Part shown: piece after piece, positions 23,401-37,484 of the stretch
Numbering within the stretch: the stretch's first letter is position 1
How the letters are laid out: each line of letters starts with the position of its first letter
Assembly (NCBI GenBank): GCA_022578605.1
Contig: MU394052.1
Span: 1,054,001-1,118,000, forward strand
Length of the DNA: 64,000 nt
Direction: 5' to 3'
DNA from: Camillea tinctor
Taxonomy: Eukaryota; Ascomycota; Sordariomycetes; Xylariales; Xylariaceae
Program-made: the position numbers and the translations under genes
Notes under the pieces: generated by a model
Told to the model about the DNA's origin: nothing
The model's database searches: none
Seen by the model: only the letters and a program-made list of their open reading frames with translations

Positions 23401-23911
23401 GAACCATCTGACTCCAGCATCTTCACGCACCTGAAATTCATCCACCTAACATTTCGCATCTTCATCATCACCACACCCCTCACTTTACCCACCCCAACCT
23501 TGGTCATTGAATACTCCCATACTTCCGCTATTCACCCGAGAACCAAAACATAAAATATTTTTTCCCCCTCTCATTCTCAACCTTAACCGCCGATCTGTAC
23601 TTTCCGCCGTGAACCCTCCCCCACGAGATCTTACCTCCAAACACCTATAGCACCCCCCGGTACCCGCAAGGCTGATCTCTAGAGGCGAGGCTCAATACTT
23701 TGTTTCCGCTGCCGCTTCTTATAACCTGTGTAGCCCCACATTGAGTATTGAGAAGCTTACGAAGGACCCCGTACGAGAGAGGAGCTGTCCATGCTGATTT
23801 GGATGCTCCGCAGCGACGAGTCAAGTTGTCGTCACCGACTACCTGAGCTTCGGTAGTGGAGGGGGAGTTGATAGATACGTTCTCTGCGGCTTTGCCGCCC
23901 CGGCCTTCACC
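20484..23911. other. Gene-poor stretch and TOM1 5' region
   Basis: No protein gene supported. About 22430-22990 is dense in TACCTA, TACATA and TAGGTA words and holds an (ATG)n run at 22498-22516. From about 23160 the sequence becomes C/T-rich, as in fungal promoters. A plausible TOM1 5'-UTR intron is 23290-23347 (CAG|GTAATT ... CATCAG, with a CTGAT branch-like site). Confidence 0.45.
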
Positions 23912-26900
23912 ATGGGAAAAATTACGAAGACCATCCAACCTAAGCATAAGGAGACCCTGGTGAGTCCTCTCAACCCTCTTCCCACTATCGCTTCTACCTA
24001 TCTATATACTTGCTAACTCCTTTCTTCTCTCCCCTTGTCCTAGTCTCCTTGGCTTCAGCAGTTCGTCGACACTGCTACATCGGCGCCACTGCCCCGCCTG
24101 CCCGAGACTCTCGCCACCTTCCCTTCACGATGGCCCTTCCCTCGTGGAGATCTGTATCACTGGATACCACTGCTTAACCGATTCGATGGGCTTTTGGAAT
24201 CATTCTGCGAGAAATACAAGTTGAATGAAGGCCCACAGACCCGAGACTTTGGCTGTGAGATATTGCTGGAGACGGTTGACGGCGACACTCCAGCTCAGAA
24301 GGCAGCAAAGCTTTCCGAACTCGGATATGGCGAAGATGGCGACGTATCTCTTATTGTCTCTATACTAAAGTTTACGCAGATGCTACTGGATCATTGTGGC
24401 AACCGAAGCATATATGCAAGTAGTGCTCATCTGAATGACCTTCTCAATAGTACGGATTTCACCATTATCTGTGCCACCCTTCAGGTTGGTGTAGAACTGG
24501 CCCAACGCTACCAGGCTTCAGTTAAGCGTATTCATGGCATGACTACTCGACAAGTACACACAGCCCTCCTGGCAAATCATTATAATATCGACCTCGATCG
24601 CGTACAACAGCTGGCCCAGCCTTTCGTCAAGACACCGATCGTGAAGCTATCTGACGCTCCATCTTTGTCCACGCCAAGTAGTGCTAGCAAGAGCAAGGAC
24701 AAGGCGTACGGCGGGAGCTCGAAGAATGTGGCTACTATGTTTGCCAATGACCTCTGTGCCATTGCCAAAACCGACGCAGCTGAGAACAATGCTTCTCAAG
24801 CTCGTTGGAGTGGTTGGGGAGATGTGAAGATCATCTACTATCCCGCATCAAGCTCATCGCATGAGCAGACGCAACAACCTATTCCAGACCGAGGCAATTC
24901 CAATGTGCCCTCCACCCCTACCCCGTTGAGACGCAGCAGCACATCGGCTGCCACGCAAACTACACCTCGCACTAGCGGTCAAGGAGCCTCAGAGGACAGC
25001 CCAGCGTCTATGACCCGGTCTCCTGCTTTTGGCCGTGAAGATAGCGGTGCGCCTAGCCAAAAGTCTCTGGAGATTCCTCAGTCTACAGTGGTTTCAACCT
25101 CAACCTATGAACTTCTACAGCGTGTGCCCGCTGATCTACCCAAGGAGACCAAGTACGAGTTTTTGAATCGATTGAGAGTTGCCAAAGCGTTGATGGGGTC
25201 AGTTGAGTCGCGACAGCAGGCATTGAAGGCACGGCTCTTGGCAATCCAGAATTTAGCGTATATCCATATTGAGCCTACCTTTGTGGAAAAGGTCCTCAGA
25301 CAGGACAACGATGAGCCACGGCGGTTCCAGCTTGTTTATCAACTCGCTGAACTGATACATCCTGGGGCTGACGGTACAAATGTTATCCCGCTCGATTTGC
25401 AATCTATAGCGCTATCCCTACTAGAAGCCATCTCGGCTTTCCACACCAAAGTCCCCGATATATTTTCGGCCTTAAATGCTACGGTGAACCATGGTGTGCT
25501 GTTATATGTCATCAGAAAAGCAGTCGCTGAGATGAAGGAAGATGATGCTGGCGAACAGTGGACGGACAAGGATGAGTGGCGAGACAACCTCTTCTCCCTT
25601 ACCCTTCACATCACGATGGCAATGGCAAATAGTTCTGCACGCAACACACCTGAAATCATATCAGCTGGCCTTCTGGATGTTATGGTTGAAGTCCTCAACC
25701 TTCGATCGAACATTGCGGAGCGGACTTACGGCACTCTAGTGGGGTTTCTGGACAGTCTCGTCTATAACGTGCAAAGCTCTTTCCAGACCTTGATCAACGC
25801 TGATGGCCTGGAGGCTATTACTAACTTAGTTACTCATGAGGTTGATCTTGCTGGGCAGCTTGTTGCCGAGGGCAAAGGAACGCCTGCGGACCATCGTTCA
25901 ATGGTAGTAGACTACGAGATCCCCTTCTACCAACAGCAAAACCTCAAGTTTCTCTTAAAGTTCATCCATCACCTAATGTCCAACGCATTTTCCTTCGGTG
26001 GAAACACAGATAGGCTGTTGAGAAATCTCGTCGATAAATCTGCATTGCTTCGCAGCATCCGAGAGATTATTGAGAACATGACTAGATTCGGTTCATTGGT
26101 ATGGACTAACGCCGTAACTATCCTGAGTGACTTCCTCAATAATGACCCTACGAGCTTCGCGGCAATATTTGAAGCTGGCTTGATCCAAAGTTACTTGGGG
26201 GCGTTGACAGGACGGCCTGTCACTACTGAAACGGAGGCGATACAAGCTGATCGGAATGATGAAGATAACGACTCATCAACTGACCCTCCTACCCCTGATG
26301 TGCTCGAAGTCGATTCAAGGCAGCATCCTCCGCCACAGGATATCTTGGAGGCACCTCGTGGTGGCCCATTGGCTCGTGGCATTCTTCCTTCCCCAGATCC
26401 TATTGCCATTGTACCGACCGTACTAAACGCCATCTCATTAAATAACCTTGGCATGAAAATGGTCGTTTCGTCCCGGGCATTCGATAGTTACTTTGAAATT
26501 TTCGAGAGTCCCGAGCATGTTCGTGTCATGTTATTGGATGACGAGCTTGCTGTTACAATCGGCAGCAGCTTTGATGAGTTGGCAAGACACCACCCGGCGC
26601 TAAGGCCGGCTATTGCGAATGCTGTATTAGACATGATAGCTCGAGTTACGCACTTTGCCAAAGTCAAGGCTCGGGATTCGAAATGGGGAGCAAAACTCTT
26701 GGTCAAAGATAGTGAGGGCCGAGATCTAGTTGCTGATGAGAGTATCCTGAAGGAACCTTCAGTATTACCTTCGGACAAGAATAAGGATAAAGGCAAGGCG
26801 GTTGCTTCGGCTGATAGCACGGACGTTAAAATGGCAGACGCAAGTCCTCTGTCAAGCCAGGATACGGAAACTAGTACCTCAAATGTCTACACTTCGATTA

Positions 26901-29900
26901 CTCCTCACATCTACGCTGTCGCCAACTTCCTCTTCCAATACATCAGCAATTCAAGCCTGAAGATGAGTCTTGTCATGAACGGAGGGATTGAACAGCTTCT
27001 CGACCTTTGTACCTCACCGAGTCTCCCACATGATTATGGTGAGACGGCAGCATCTCGTAGCCTACAATCTGTCATTTCTCAGTTGGTAGAAACGTCACCA
27101 TTCATTGGGCTGCCGTCATTGTTGAAGCGTACACAAGCTGCGATCGATGTCTTAGATCCAATGATCAAGGGACAAGACTCCGAGTCTTACTTTGGACCTT
27201 TCCTCGCCGATGAAGCAACCATAACAGACGAGACTAGTCCTGATCTTGCTGATCGATTATCTCACGGGACTTCGGTAGTGAAGGCGATGCTCAATGCGCA
27301 GTCTTTAATCAAGAACCTGTATCAATGCTTCCCGTTCTCGTCTCGTACGCAGACGGTAACATTGCATCCGGTCAACGTCTACGACTACTATTATCGTCTT
27401 GTCAGATCCCTTGGTCCACTGCTTCGAGTTGTGATTACAGAGGAGGCAGCTATCCAAAATACGGTTCCATCACATTGGTCACCACGGGCGGAAGGACAGA
27501 CGGCCGATCGACAAGCTATCTCAAATAACGGTATCCTATCTAGAATTGTGGATGATGCTAGGATTGATTTCGATGATATAGGTCTGCCCGGCGTTTTGTC
27601 TTCTGCCATATGGAAGCATGGTGCAGAGAAGGCTACGGATCGTACCGACGGTCCTTCGAAGGGTGAATTGTCAAGTGCCCGCTACCGAAACTACCAGACG
27701 CTTCGCGGCTTACTGCATGCGTTGATGCCAACTACGTTCCCGCTCCTCCAGACCCTTGGCAAGGCTGTGATAACTCGACGTGAGCGAGATCCATACTCTA
27801 GATCTCTGCATATCCGTTTAGCGGATGAATTGGCCCAGACCGTCTTGACACAACTCGAACTACCTGAACAGAAGAGGACTACAAAAGATTTCCATTACTG
27901 GATAATTATGCTACATGCAGTTCACGAGTTGCTCGTGAACCGTGCGACAGATAGTAAGTAATAGATCATTGATTGCATATAGGGGTATTAGCTGACTCAG
28001 ATAGCTCGACCGGAACGACAATTACCACTCCAGGTCATTGCCACTGTTCTCATGGCCTTCAAGAAAAAGGATGGACTGAAGGTACTTAATTCCATGCTTC
28101 GCATCTTCAAGGATGAGATGTGCAAGGAACATAAAGATGAGGAGGGATCGTCTATGTCGAGACTCGCGGCTATTGGCATGAAGAAAATTTTAGACCTTTA
28201 CGCTATGTTGGTTAACGGCAAGGTTATTAACGAGGCTGTCATCCAAGCCGGTTTCTTGTTGCGACTTCCTCCAACGAGTAACGATAGACGCATCGAGCAG
28301 CAAGTCTCTTCTAATCTGATTGTTGAGCTACGGACAATCATACTACCAGTGGTAAGAGAATTGTGGGATTCGCCGTTGGCAGAGAAGGGCTCAGCTACCA
28401 TACTTGCAAAAATCATCACTATATTGAAATCCATCTCGATTGCCGATATTGAGGCTAGCGCATACAAGCGTTCTGATAAGGTATGTCCTAAAACCATCTC
28501 ATATCCTATCATAGACTAATAGTGCATAGAATCCCCCACTTCCGTACCTTCAGTATTCTTCGACGAAATTCCCCTGGAGGGGACAAGAGGAAACCATCAA
28601 AAGTCTTGTAGAAAGACATGACTGCTCAGAGGACCTTGCCAAGGAATCTATCTACAGGGGTTTTGGTCATAGTCAGCAAGCCTCAGAATACTGCGTCGCC
28701 CAAAAGAAGGGCATCGCTGGCTCTAGGAATCCAATACCCGAAGAAGACTTGTTAGACGATCTAGAGGATGTATCTACAGGCCTAGCCGAACGCAATGCTC
28801 CCATTTCAACCGATGAGCCAATGGTCCTAGATCTACCTCCGGATATAGACGAGGAGATTGGAGAAACTGCGGCATTATCTGGAAACAATGAAGGAGACAC
28901 CCCGATCACTCATTCTGGAATACAAGAAACCACTGGAAACGGCTCTTCATCGACAAGTCCTGTTCAAGATCCATCAGCTGGGGTTATTGGGGAGAGCGAC
29001 GCTCAAAATCGCACCTTGGTGACTAAAGATGACCTCGATGAGGAGCGTGCTAGCCTCCGTTCAAACCTCATTGATCGATGTCTGGATATAATTAGAGCAC
29101 ATCCAGGTTCAACCTATGAAGTTTCTGAGCTAATTTCTGCGATCGCTTTGCGACCATCGAGTGAAGACTTATCAGCACGGCAGGAGATAGGGGAGACATT
29201 AGTCAATGCTCTGATGTCATTCGCTATGGATGATGATCTTAAATCCAACGGACGAAGCATTGCAGCCTATGCTCATTTATTGTCCCTCCTCCTCCAGGAC
29301 AAGCCATTCTTCAAAGCGACCGTTAGCATACTGAGAGAAAATGTTAGCCAGTTCTTGCAGTTTCTCCAAGTCCCTGGATCTCAATCCACGGAGGAGCTTG
29401 CGCCTTGGATCCCCTACGTTCTTCTTGTCTTCGAAATTCTTTTGAGCGATGATGAACGACTTGGTGACATTAGATGGAAGGTTCCCTCCACAGAAAACGA
29501 TCCGATCGAGCCACTTGAGTGGACAGCGAAAGATCTGAATGTTAAAGATGAAGATCGGAAGATTTTGCTTGGCTCGCTTCTTGACATTCTTCCTCGGATT
29601 GGCAAGGAGGAATCTTTAGCTGTTTCCGTGTTGAGGATATTGGTAATCATGACCCGAGACCGCACTATCGCACGGCAAGTTGGCGATAAGAAGAACCTCC
29701 AACGCCTATTCGTCACTGCTAAACAGCTCTCTGGAGTTGGATCCTCTCGCCTTAGTGAAACTAGAATTGCTTCCTATATTTTAACAATCCTCCGCCATAT
29801 AATTGAGGATGAAGAAGTCATCAAACAGTTAATGAGGAGCGAGATCCGAGCTCATCTCGATAGTGGCCGCAATACTCGTCCTCTCGATACAAGTTCTTTC

Positions 29901-32900
29901 GTGAGGCATTTCTCGCATATTGCCCTAAGAGACCCGAAATTATTCGTCGAGGTTTCAAATGAAATGCTGAAACTCAACCGATGGGGACCTCCAGATAGTA
30001 GCTCCGGGCGTGTTAGTCAGGCGATCGTTCTTAAAGAGTTGCCAGCAGATGCTCCGAAGGATGATGTAGCTCCAGCTGTTCGAGCCACGGAAGATCTGTC
30101 CATTCAGGATGTCAAGCCGTCTACCGAAGGTGAAGATAAGCAGATGGAGGACGTGTCTAAGCCGTCGGGGCAGGACTCGAAGCGACCTGTATTGGAAAAC
30201 CCAGATGGAGTAGTGCACTTTCTTCTCTGTGAACTTTTGAACTATAGAGAAGTTGAGGATAAAGATGTCTCTTCAGCTCCTAAGGACTCGAAGCAAGATG
30301 CAGACCAGGATATATCTACTACTAGTGCCTCGGAGGGTGAGGAGCGTTCGACAGAAAGCAAAGATAAGAAATCGAAGGCTACTTTCAAGGCTGAAGAGCA
30401 TCCGATTTTCATTTATCGCTGCTTCCTTCTACATTGTCTCACAGAGCTGCTCCAGAGCTACAACCGCACTAAAGTCGAGTTCATCAATTTTAAGAGGAGT
30501 GCTCCCACTTTTGCCAACACTCCAGTCAAGCCGCGTTCTAGTGTTCTAAATTACCTTCTTTCAGATCTACTATACACTCATCTCGACGGCCCATTGGATG
30601 TCATGGCCCAGAAGCGACGGTCTACAGGAATCCAAGCACAGAATTTGCTTGTTGCCCTTGTAGGTAAGACCGGCGAGAAACCTATTGACCGGACTCGGGA
30701 AAAGTACGATTATGACGATGAGCCGGATTTATTGTTTGTGAGGAAGTTCGTGCTAGATACCATTCTCAAGTCGTATAAGGATGCTTCAACATCCAACGAT
30801 CCATTCGATAGCAGATACGCTAGAATGTTGGCTTTAGTAGATGTCATGTTCACAATGATGGGCGAGAAGGAGAAAGAGTCATCCGTTCCGCCTCGAGGAG
30901 GTCAAGATTCCGTCGAGCGTTCGCAAGCCCAGATAAGACGACTCATGTATGAGAAAGGCTATCTTGCCGCCCTGACCTCTTCCATTGCCGATATCGATCT
31001 CGCCTTTCCACCTGTAAAGCGAACTATCCGAAATATCCTCCGTGTGCTCCGAATCCTGACAAGCACTGCTATACACCTGAGTCATTCAAACATCATCCCT
31101 GCTACTCCAACTCAAGATAATGTCAATGATGAGATCGCCTCTGCAAGCTCTCTTTCTGATATTGAAGACGACCGAGAGGAAACCCCTGATCTTTATCGGA
31201 ACTCGGCTCTCGGGATGTTAGAGCCGGGCAGAGATAGAGATGACGATTACTCGGAAGACTCAGATGATGGTTGGAACCCTCCCTCAGATATAAACATTAT
31301 ACCTACAGCGCTAATAGACATAGATGATGACGAAGAGATGTATGACGATGAATACGACGAAGATATGGGATATGAGTCGGAAGATCGTGAGGAAGATGTT
31401 AGTGATAGAGACGAAGAAGAACTTGAGGGTATGGGACCCATCGAAGGTTTACCCGGCGACCCTGGGGTAATCGAAGTTACCATGGAGGATGATGGTGACG
31501 AGGATGACGACATGGATGAAGAAGATGATGAAGAGGCTAGCGATGACGACGAACTCGACTCAGATGATATGGACGATGAAGACGGCATCGAAATTGTTGA
31601 CGATGAGGGTAATCGTATTGAGGATGACGGCGCATCTGGATGGGAGAGTGACACGGATGAGGCAGATGACGACGAGGAGGAGATTGACTATGAGGCGGAA
31701 GCACAAGACATCGAGGAAGCTGGCATGCGTGAACTAGACGATGTCGATGGCCTTGGTCGATTTGGTAACATTATGCGTGCCATTGAAGAGGAAGACTTTG
31801 AGCCAGTCGACGAGCTAAACAACCTCAATGAACGATATATGGAAGAAGAGGATGAAGATGGTGGGTGGTTGCCGTCCTATCCCCTTTTGAAACTAACCTG
31901 TGACTAACCTACAATAGAAGATGAAGATGAAGAAGATGATATGGACGACGAGTATGCCTATGAAGACGATTATCCAAGTAAGTTAATAACCCCTCTCTTT
32001 AGTTTTGTTTTTATGATGATATGAAAATTGCTAATCTCCAAAAACTAGACGATCCCCCACCTCGTGATGTTTTAGCCCCTAGTCTGGGATGGGACACACT
32101 TGTTGTTGAGCCGAATGGGATATTCGGCGGACATCACCGACATCGCCATGGAATCCGTAGTCCGATGCCCCCTCTTCCATTCATGGTGGGGTCTCGTGAT
32201 ACTCTGCCTCTTAGCAATTTTGGTGGTACGTCGGAACGCCCCAGCCTGCTTTTAACAAGCCTTTTATCCAGTTTAATGCTACCGCAAATATATAGAGCTT
32301 TTCGTATGCTAACAGTGACATAGACCCCCGAGGTTTTGTTCGCGGTCACCGACATGATACACGACCTTCCGGTAATGAAGATGGTATGAATCCTCTTCTC
32401 CGTCGTGATCATGACAGCAATCGAGATTCATCCCCACGCCCTTCAAACCCTAGCATGGTTCGTCTAGGAATCCCTGGAGGCCTTATAGGTGCGGGTAACC
32501 TTGACAGTCCAATGTCAATCATCAATGATCTTGTGGCGTCGCTTCCTGTCTCTCTCGGCCGGCATGGACACGCTCTCCACTTCCAGATAAGTGGAGGACC
32601 ACGAGGAGAATTTCCCGAGCTACCCTTCCCCTTTAGCTTTCATTCTCGTGAAAGTCGATCAGACAGTCGCCGGGACACCTATCAAGATCCTATTCAAGCA
32701 ACATCATTCACCACAGACTCCACAATTGGCCGATGGACCGACGAAGTCAAAATGATCTTCGGCATGCAACACACAGATAAATCCCACCGATTGGTCAACG
32801 CAATTCTGTCATACCTTGTTCCACCTGCCATACAACATGAGAAGGAGCTTAAAGCGCAAGAAGAAGAGAGACTGAGGAAGAAAGAAGAGGAGCGGAAGAA

Positions 32901-35900
32901 GAAGGAAGAGGAAGAAAGAAAAGAGAGAGAAGCCGCTGAAAAGGCTGCTAAAGAGAAAAGAGAAGCCGAAGAACGTGAACGGGCTGCCGCCGAAGCAGCT
33001 GCTCAGGCCCAGGCCGGATCCGCTACTACTAAAGATAGCGCCGATGACCATACAGAACCAGATGCTATGGAAGGTCTAGAGGCCTCTGATGAATCCGCCA
33101 GTGGCGCGCAAGATGAGTCTGCAGCGGCAACCGGAGGCCCGCGTACATATACCACAATTAGAGGCGAGCAAGTAGATGTGACAGAGCTCGGTATCGACCC
33201 AGATTATCTAGAGGCCCTTCCTGAGGAGTTCCGAGAGGAGGTCATTGCTCAAACCGTGAGTTCGAGGAGAGCCGAGGCACGTGAAGCTCCTAGAGGTGCA
33301 GGCGAACAGACAGAGGTTTTCCAGGAGTTTCTGGATGCATTGCCTGATGATCTCCGTATGGAAATTGTTCAGCAAGAGCGTGCGGAACAGCGTCGACGAG
33401 AGCGGGAAGAGATGCGACGTCAAGCTGCTGTTCCAGGGCAGACAGCCGAGGCTCAAGAAATGGATACTGCTAGCATCCTCATGACCTTCCCTCCTGCTCT
33501 TCGAGAGCAAGTTCTTATGGACCAGGGCGCCGACATTATCGATTCATTACCACCAGATATGGCTGCCCAGGCCCGCCGACTTGTTCGGGCAACCAATCCC
33601 GTGCCACACCACGATAGGGCACCCTCTGGTTCAAACCGCACACGGGATGCTTCTCAAGCAAATGGCCGTACAGATGGAGATACCAAACCCCAACGAAAAA
33701 CAGTCGTTCAAATGTTAGACAAGCCAGGGGTCGCCACTTTACTTCGTCTCATGTTCATCAACGTTAAGGGAGGCTCAATTGAGAATTCATTAAAGTACGT
33801 GTTTAAGGATGTCTGCGAAAACCGCCAGAACCGATTTGAAGTCGTCAGCACACTTCTTCAAATCTTGCAAGAGGGCTCTACAGACGTGGACGCAGTAGAG
33901 CGCAGCTTCGCTCAACTCTCCATCAAAGCCAAACAACCCAAAGAGAAGGACTCGAAGATCCAGACTCCACAAGGACTCAAGAGAACTTTTACAAATATCA
34001 GCAGCAACAACCCTGTGCAAACTAGTTCGGAAACATCGCCACTACTAATTGTTCAGCAGTGTCTAGATTTGCTCTGTTACTTGGCCGACCAAAATGTCCA
34101 CGTACCCCCCCTATTCCTTACAGAGCACGACGCCATTAGCACAACTATCAAACGTAATCTGAACCGTAAAGGAAAAGGAAAAGAGATCAAGGCCCATAAA
34201 TACGCTATCAACTCGTTGCTTGCCCTCCTCGACCGTGACTTAGTTATGGAAAGTTCGGCTATCATGGATAGTCTCTCCCAGTTACTGAGCCGGGTCACAT
34301 TCCCACTTCTGGCTCTTGGTCGTAAACAGAAGGAGGCAGAAGAAGCAATCAAGAAGCTGGATGCCGAAACTGCAAATGAGGAGGCATCTCCGGGCATGGC
34401 GGCGCCAGACTCTACGGGTATGATAGTTGAGGATGCATCTAACAACGAGACTGCAAATGCCGGCCCTACAGAAGCATCGGCTGTATCTGGGCAAATGGAA
34501 GAGCCTGTTACAACGGGCACTGCTGAACCATCTACAGATGTGGCGGCATCAAATACAGAAGCCGAGTCAAAAGCTTTGGAGAAAAAACAAGCAATCTTGA
34601 AGAGGGTTAAGCAGTTGCATCCTCCTTACGTCCCTGTTCCTAACTTGACTTTGATCATCAAGATCTTTGTGGCTCGGGAGTGCAGCTCTAAGACATTCAA
34701 AGAGACTCTCTCAACAATCAAGAATCTCTCTGTCATTCCAGGGGCAATGTTGGTCTTTGGACAGGAACTTGCGCGCCAGGCTCAACTATTGAGCGAAAAG
34801 ATCGTCGTGCACCTGGATGAACTACTTCCACATATTGAAAATGCTGCTTCGGGCACGGAAATCCAGGGTGTTGCGCTAGCTAAATTCTCTCCTGGTGCAT
34901 CAGATCAGAACAAGCTTCTTCGAGTCCTCACAGCACTCGACCATCTATTCGCACAGAAAAAATCCGACACAACAGAAGACATCGATTCCGCTGATGAAGC
35001 CAAGAAACACGATTTGCTCGCTACCCTTTACCGTAACTCGACGTTTAATGCTCTATGGGATAAGCTAAGTGCCTGTTTAAGTGCTATCCGTCAGCGGGAG
35101 AGTCTGCTCAACGTTGCCACTATTCTCCTCCCTCTAATTGAGGCACTCATGGTCGTTTGCAAGGACACCGCACAAACGGAAGCGGCTTCACAGAACCAGA
35201 ATTCAAAGGAAATGGTACTCTCGAGCCCACAACCCGAATCGCACATGGCAGGGCTCTTCTTCACATTTACTGAGGAGCATCGCCGGATCCTTAATGAATT
35301 GGTGCGAAACAACCCTTCGCTGATGAAGGGTACCTTTTCCCATCTCGTCAAGAACCCCAAGGTTCTCGAGTTTGACAACAAGCGTAACTGGTTCAACCGC
35401 AGTGTTCACAACAAGCAACAAGCCAGCCATCGACCATTCCCAACATTGCAACTTCAAGTTCGCAGAGAACATGTTTTCCATGATTCGTTCAAGTCACTCT
35501 ACTTCAAGCAGGGTGATGAAATGAAGTTCGGCAAGCTCAACATTCGGTTCCATGGCGAAGAAGGTGTAGATGCCGGTGGTGTTACGAAGGAATGGTTCCA
35601 GGTCCTCGCGCGACAAATGTTCGATGCCAACTATGCCCTGTTCGTTCCTGTTTCCAGCGACCGAACGACTTTCCATCCAAATAAGCTCAGTGGAATCAAC
35701 GACGAGCATCTAATGTTCTTTAAATTCATTGGGCGTATCATAGGCAAGGCCCTGTACGAAGGTCGTCTACTTGATTGCTACTTCAGCCGTGCAGTGTATA
35801 AGAGAATATTGGGCAAACCCGTCTCGGTCAAGGATATGGAGTCGTTTGATCCCGACTACTACAAGTCTCTGTCCTGGATGCTGAACAATGATATCACTGA

Positions 35901-36636
35901 TATTATCACTGAAACATTTTCAGTCGAGGATGACGTATTTGGCGTCACGAAAATTGAGGATCTTTGCGAGAATGGTCGCAATGTGCCAGTGACCGAAGAG
36001 AACAAGCACGACTATGTCCGTCTCGTCGTCGAGCACAAGCTACTTTCATCAGTCAAGGACCAGATGGAGCACTTCCTAAAAGGTATGAATAACTACCTAG
36101 TCAAATTCTTCTTATAAAATGCACTGTTACTAATTTCACGACAGGTTTCCATGATATCATACCTGCCGAACTTATTTCAATCTTCAACGAGCAGGAATTA
36201 GAACTTTTGATCTCTGGTTTACCAGATGTGGACATTGATGACTGGAAGAGTAATACGGAGTACCACAATTACTCGCCATCTTCTCAGCAGATTCAATGGT
36301 TCTGGAGAGCATTGAGATCCTTCGACAAAGAAGAGCGGGCTAAGCTTCTCCAGTTTGTAACGGGAACTAGCAAGGTACCTCTCAATGGCTTTAAAGAACT
36401 TGAAGGCATGAACGGGATCAATCGATTCAATATCCATCGCGATTATGGCAACAAGGACCGACTTCCTAGCTCCCACACATGCTTTAACCGTACGTACTTT
36501 ATCTCCCATATGTTTACTGCGGGTCAACTAACGTTTCTCAGAACTTGATCTTCCGGAGTATGAGAGTTACGATATCCTCCGTCGACAATTATTGAAGGCC
36601 ATTACAACTGGAAGTGACTACTTCGGTTTTGCCTAA
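23912..36636 (+). CDS. tom1: TOM1/HUWE1-type HECT E3 ubiquitin ligase
   Basis: Nine exons: 23912-23959, 24044-27953, 28005-28480, 28530-31860, 31918-31977, 32049-32225, 32324-36082, 36145-36489 and 36542-36636. All junctions are in phase, giving 4066 residues, typical of fungal Tom1. It transfers ubiquitin to nuclear and mRNA-export, transcription and stress substrates (family knowledge). The N-terminal ~1300 residues match the DUF908/DUF913 armadillo-like region. An Asp/Glu-rich tract is encoded at about 31140-31977. A Lys/Glu/Arg charged helix at 32840-33010 is followed by four short ubiquitin-binding-motif-like repeats (33217-33573). The C-terminal ~370 residues are the HECT domain, with catalytic Cys in SSHTCFN near residue 4033 (codon 36480-36482). 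The last intron starts 8 nt after that codon. Start MGKITKT matches the family. Confidence 0.97.
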
Positions 36637-37484
36637 TCAACGAGGAGGGAACCGTCATTCTTGAGGTATATGGTGTGGGTGGTGGAGATCCCTTCAGTAT
36701 CTAGGACTGTTGGGGATGATGTATGGTTTTGTACGACAGATAGAGAGAGGACAGGACGAGCATGAGGCACGGTGGGCAAAAAATTACCCGGATTCCCCTA
36801 CTTTGCTTGGCAATTCTCATCTTTGATTTTTAGCACCAAGTTTCGGTTAGACTAGACGCGCCAGGGGAGTGCAGGCCACTGACACGGACTGGATCTAACC
36901 AGGGATAGAGGGGTGCTGCTAATAGTTCGTCAGAGCATGTGTGTAGTTTACGGTTCTTGGTATCCATAGGTAGTCGCTTAATAGAGGCGAAGATTATCTA
37001 ACTATGTGTATGATGTGATTTGCATTCATGAAAGCGTTCGCGTGTTGCAGCTTAGGAAGGAGGAAGGTAAGTGGCAGTTATAGCACAGAGAAACTGGTAA
37101 TCACCTCTCGATAGCTACGTGCCTAGGAAGGTTAGAAATATTTAGGCCTTATTAAATGATTTGAACCATTATTGTCCATTTATATAGGTGAACAATGTCT
37201 GGATTACTTTTTTTGCCGTATCGGCTTACTTGGTTTGTGGTAGAAGCTGTATTGGCTTGTTAGTTTCCATAGAACTAGTTTACATTCTGTCTTCTCCTGG
37301 TTCCCCCTCCCCTTTTTTTTTCTTTCAAATTTACTATAAGAGCTTCGTAAATAGAACAAAGTAGGCAACCTCCCCCTTGTCCTAATTAAGAACTTCTCGT
37401 TTCCTTTTATTGCCCTTCATGATCTCTTCTCTTCCTGCGTAACAGTGTTGGATGATACCTTGGATAGATTGCCTGAAATCCGAC
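36637..37484. other. Convergent 3' regions of TOM1 and the GH5 gene
   Basis: 848 bp between convergent stops, with T-rich runs (about 37310-37325). No gene seen. Confidence 0.5.

Noticed and set aside
31247..31654. Minus-strand Ser-rich frame of 135 residues
   Set aside because: It is the antisense of the Asp/Glu tract in TOM1 (GAT/GAC/GAA codons read as TCA/TCG/TTC), not a gene.
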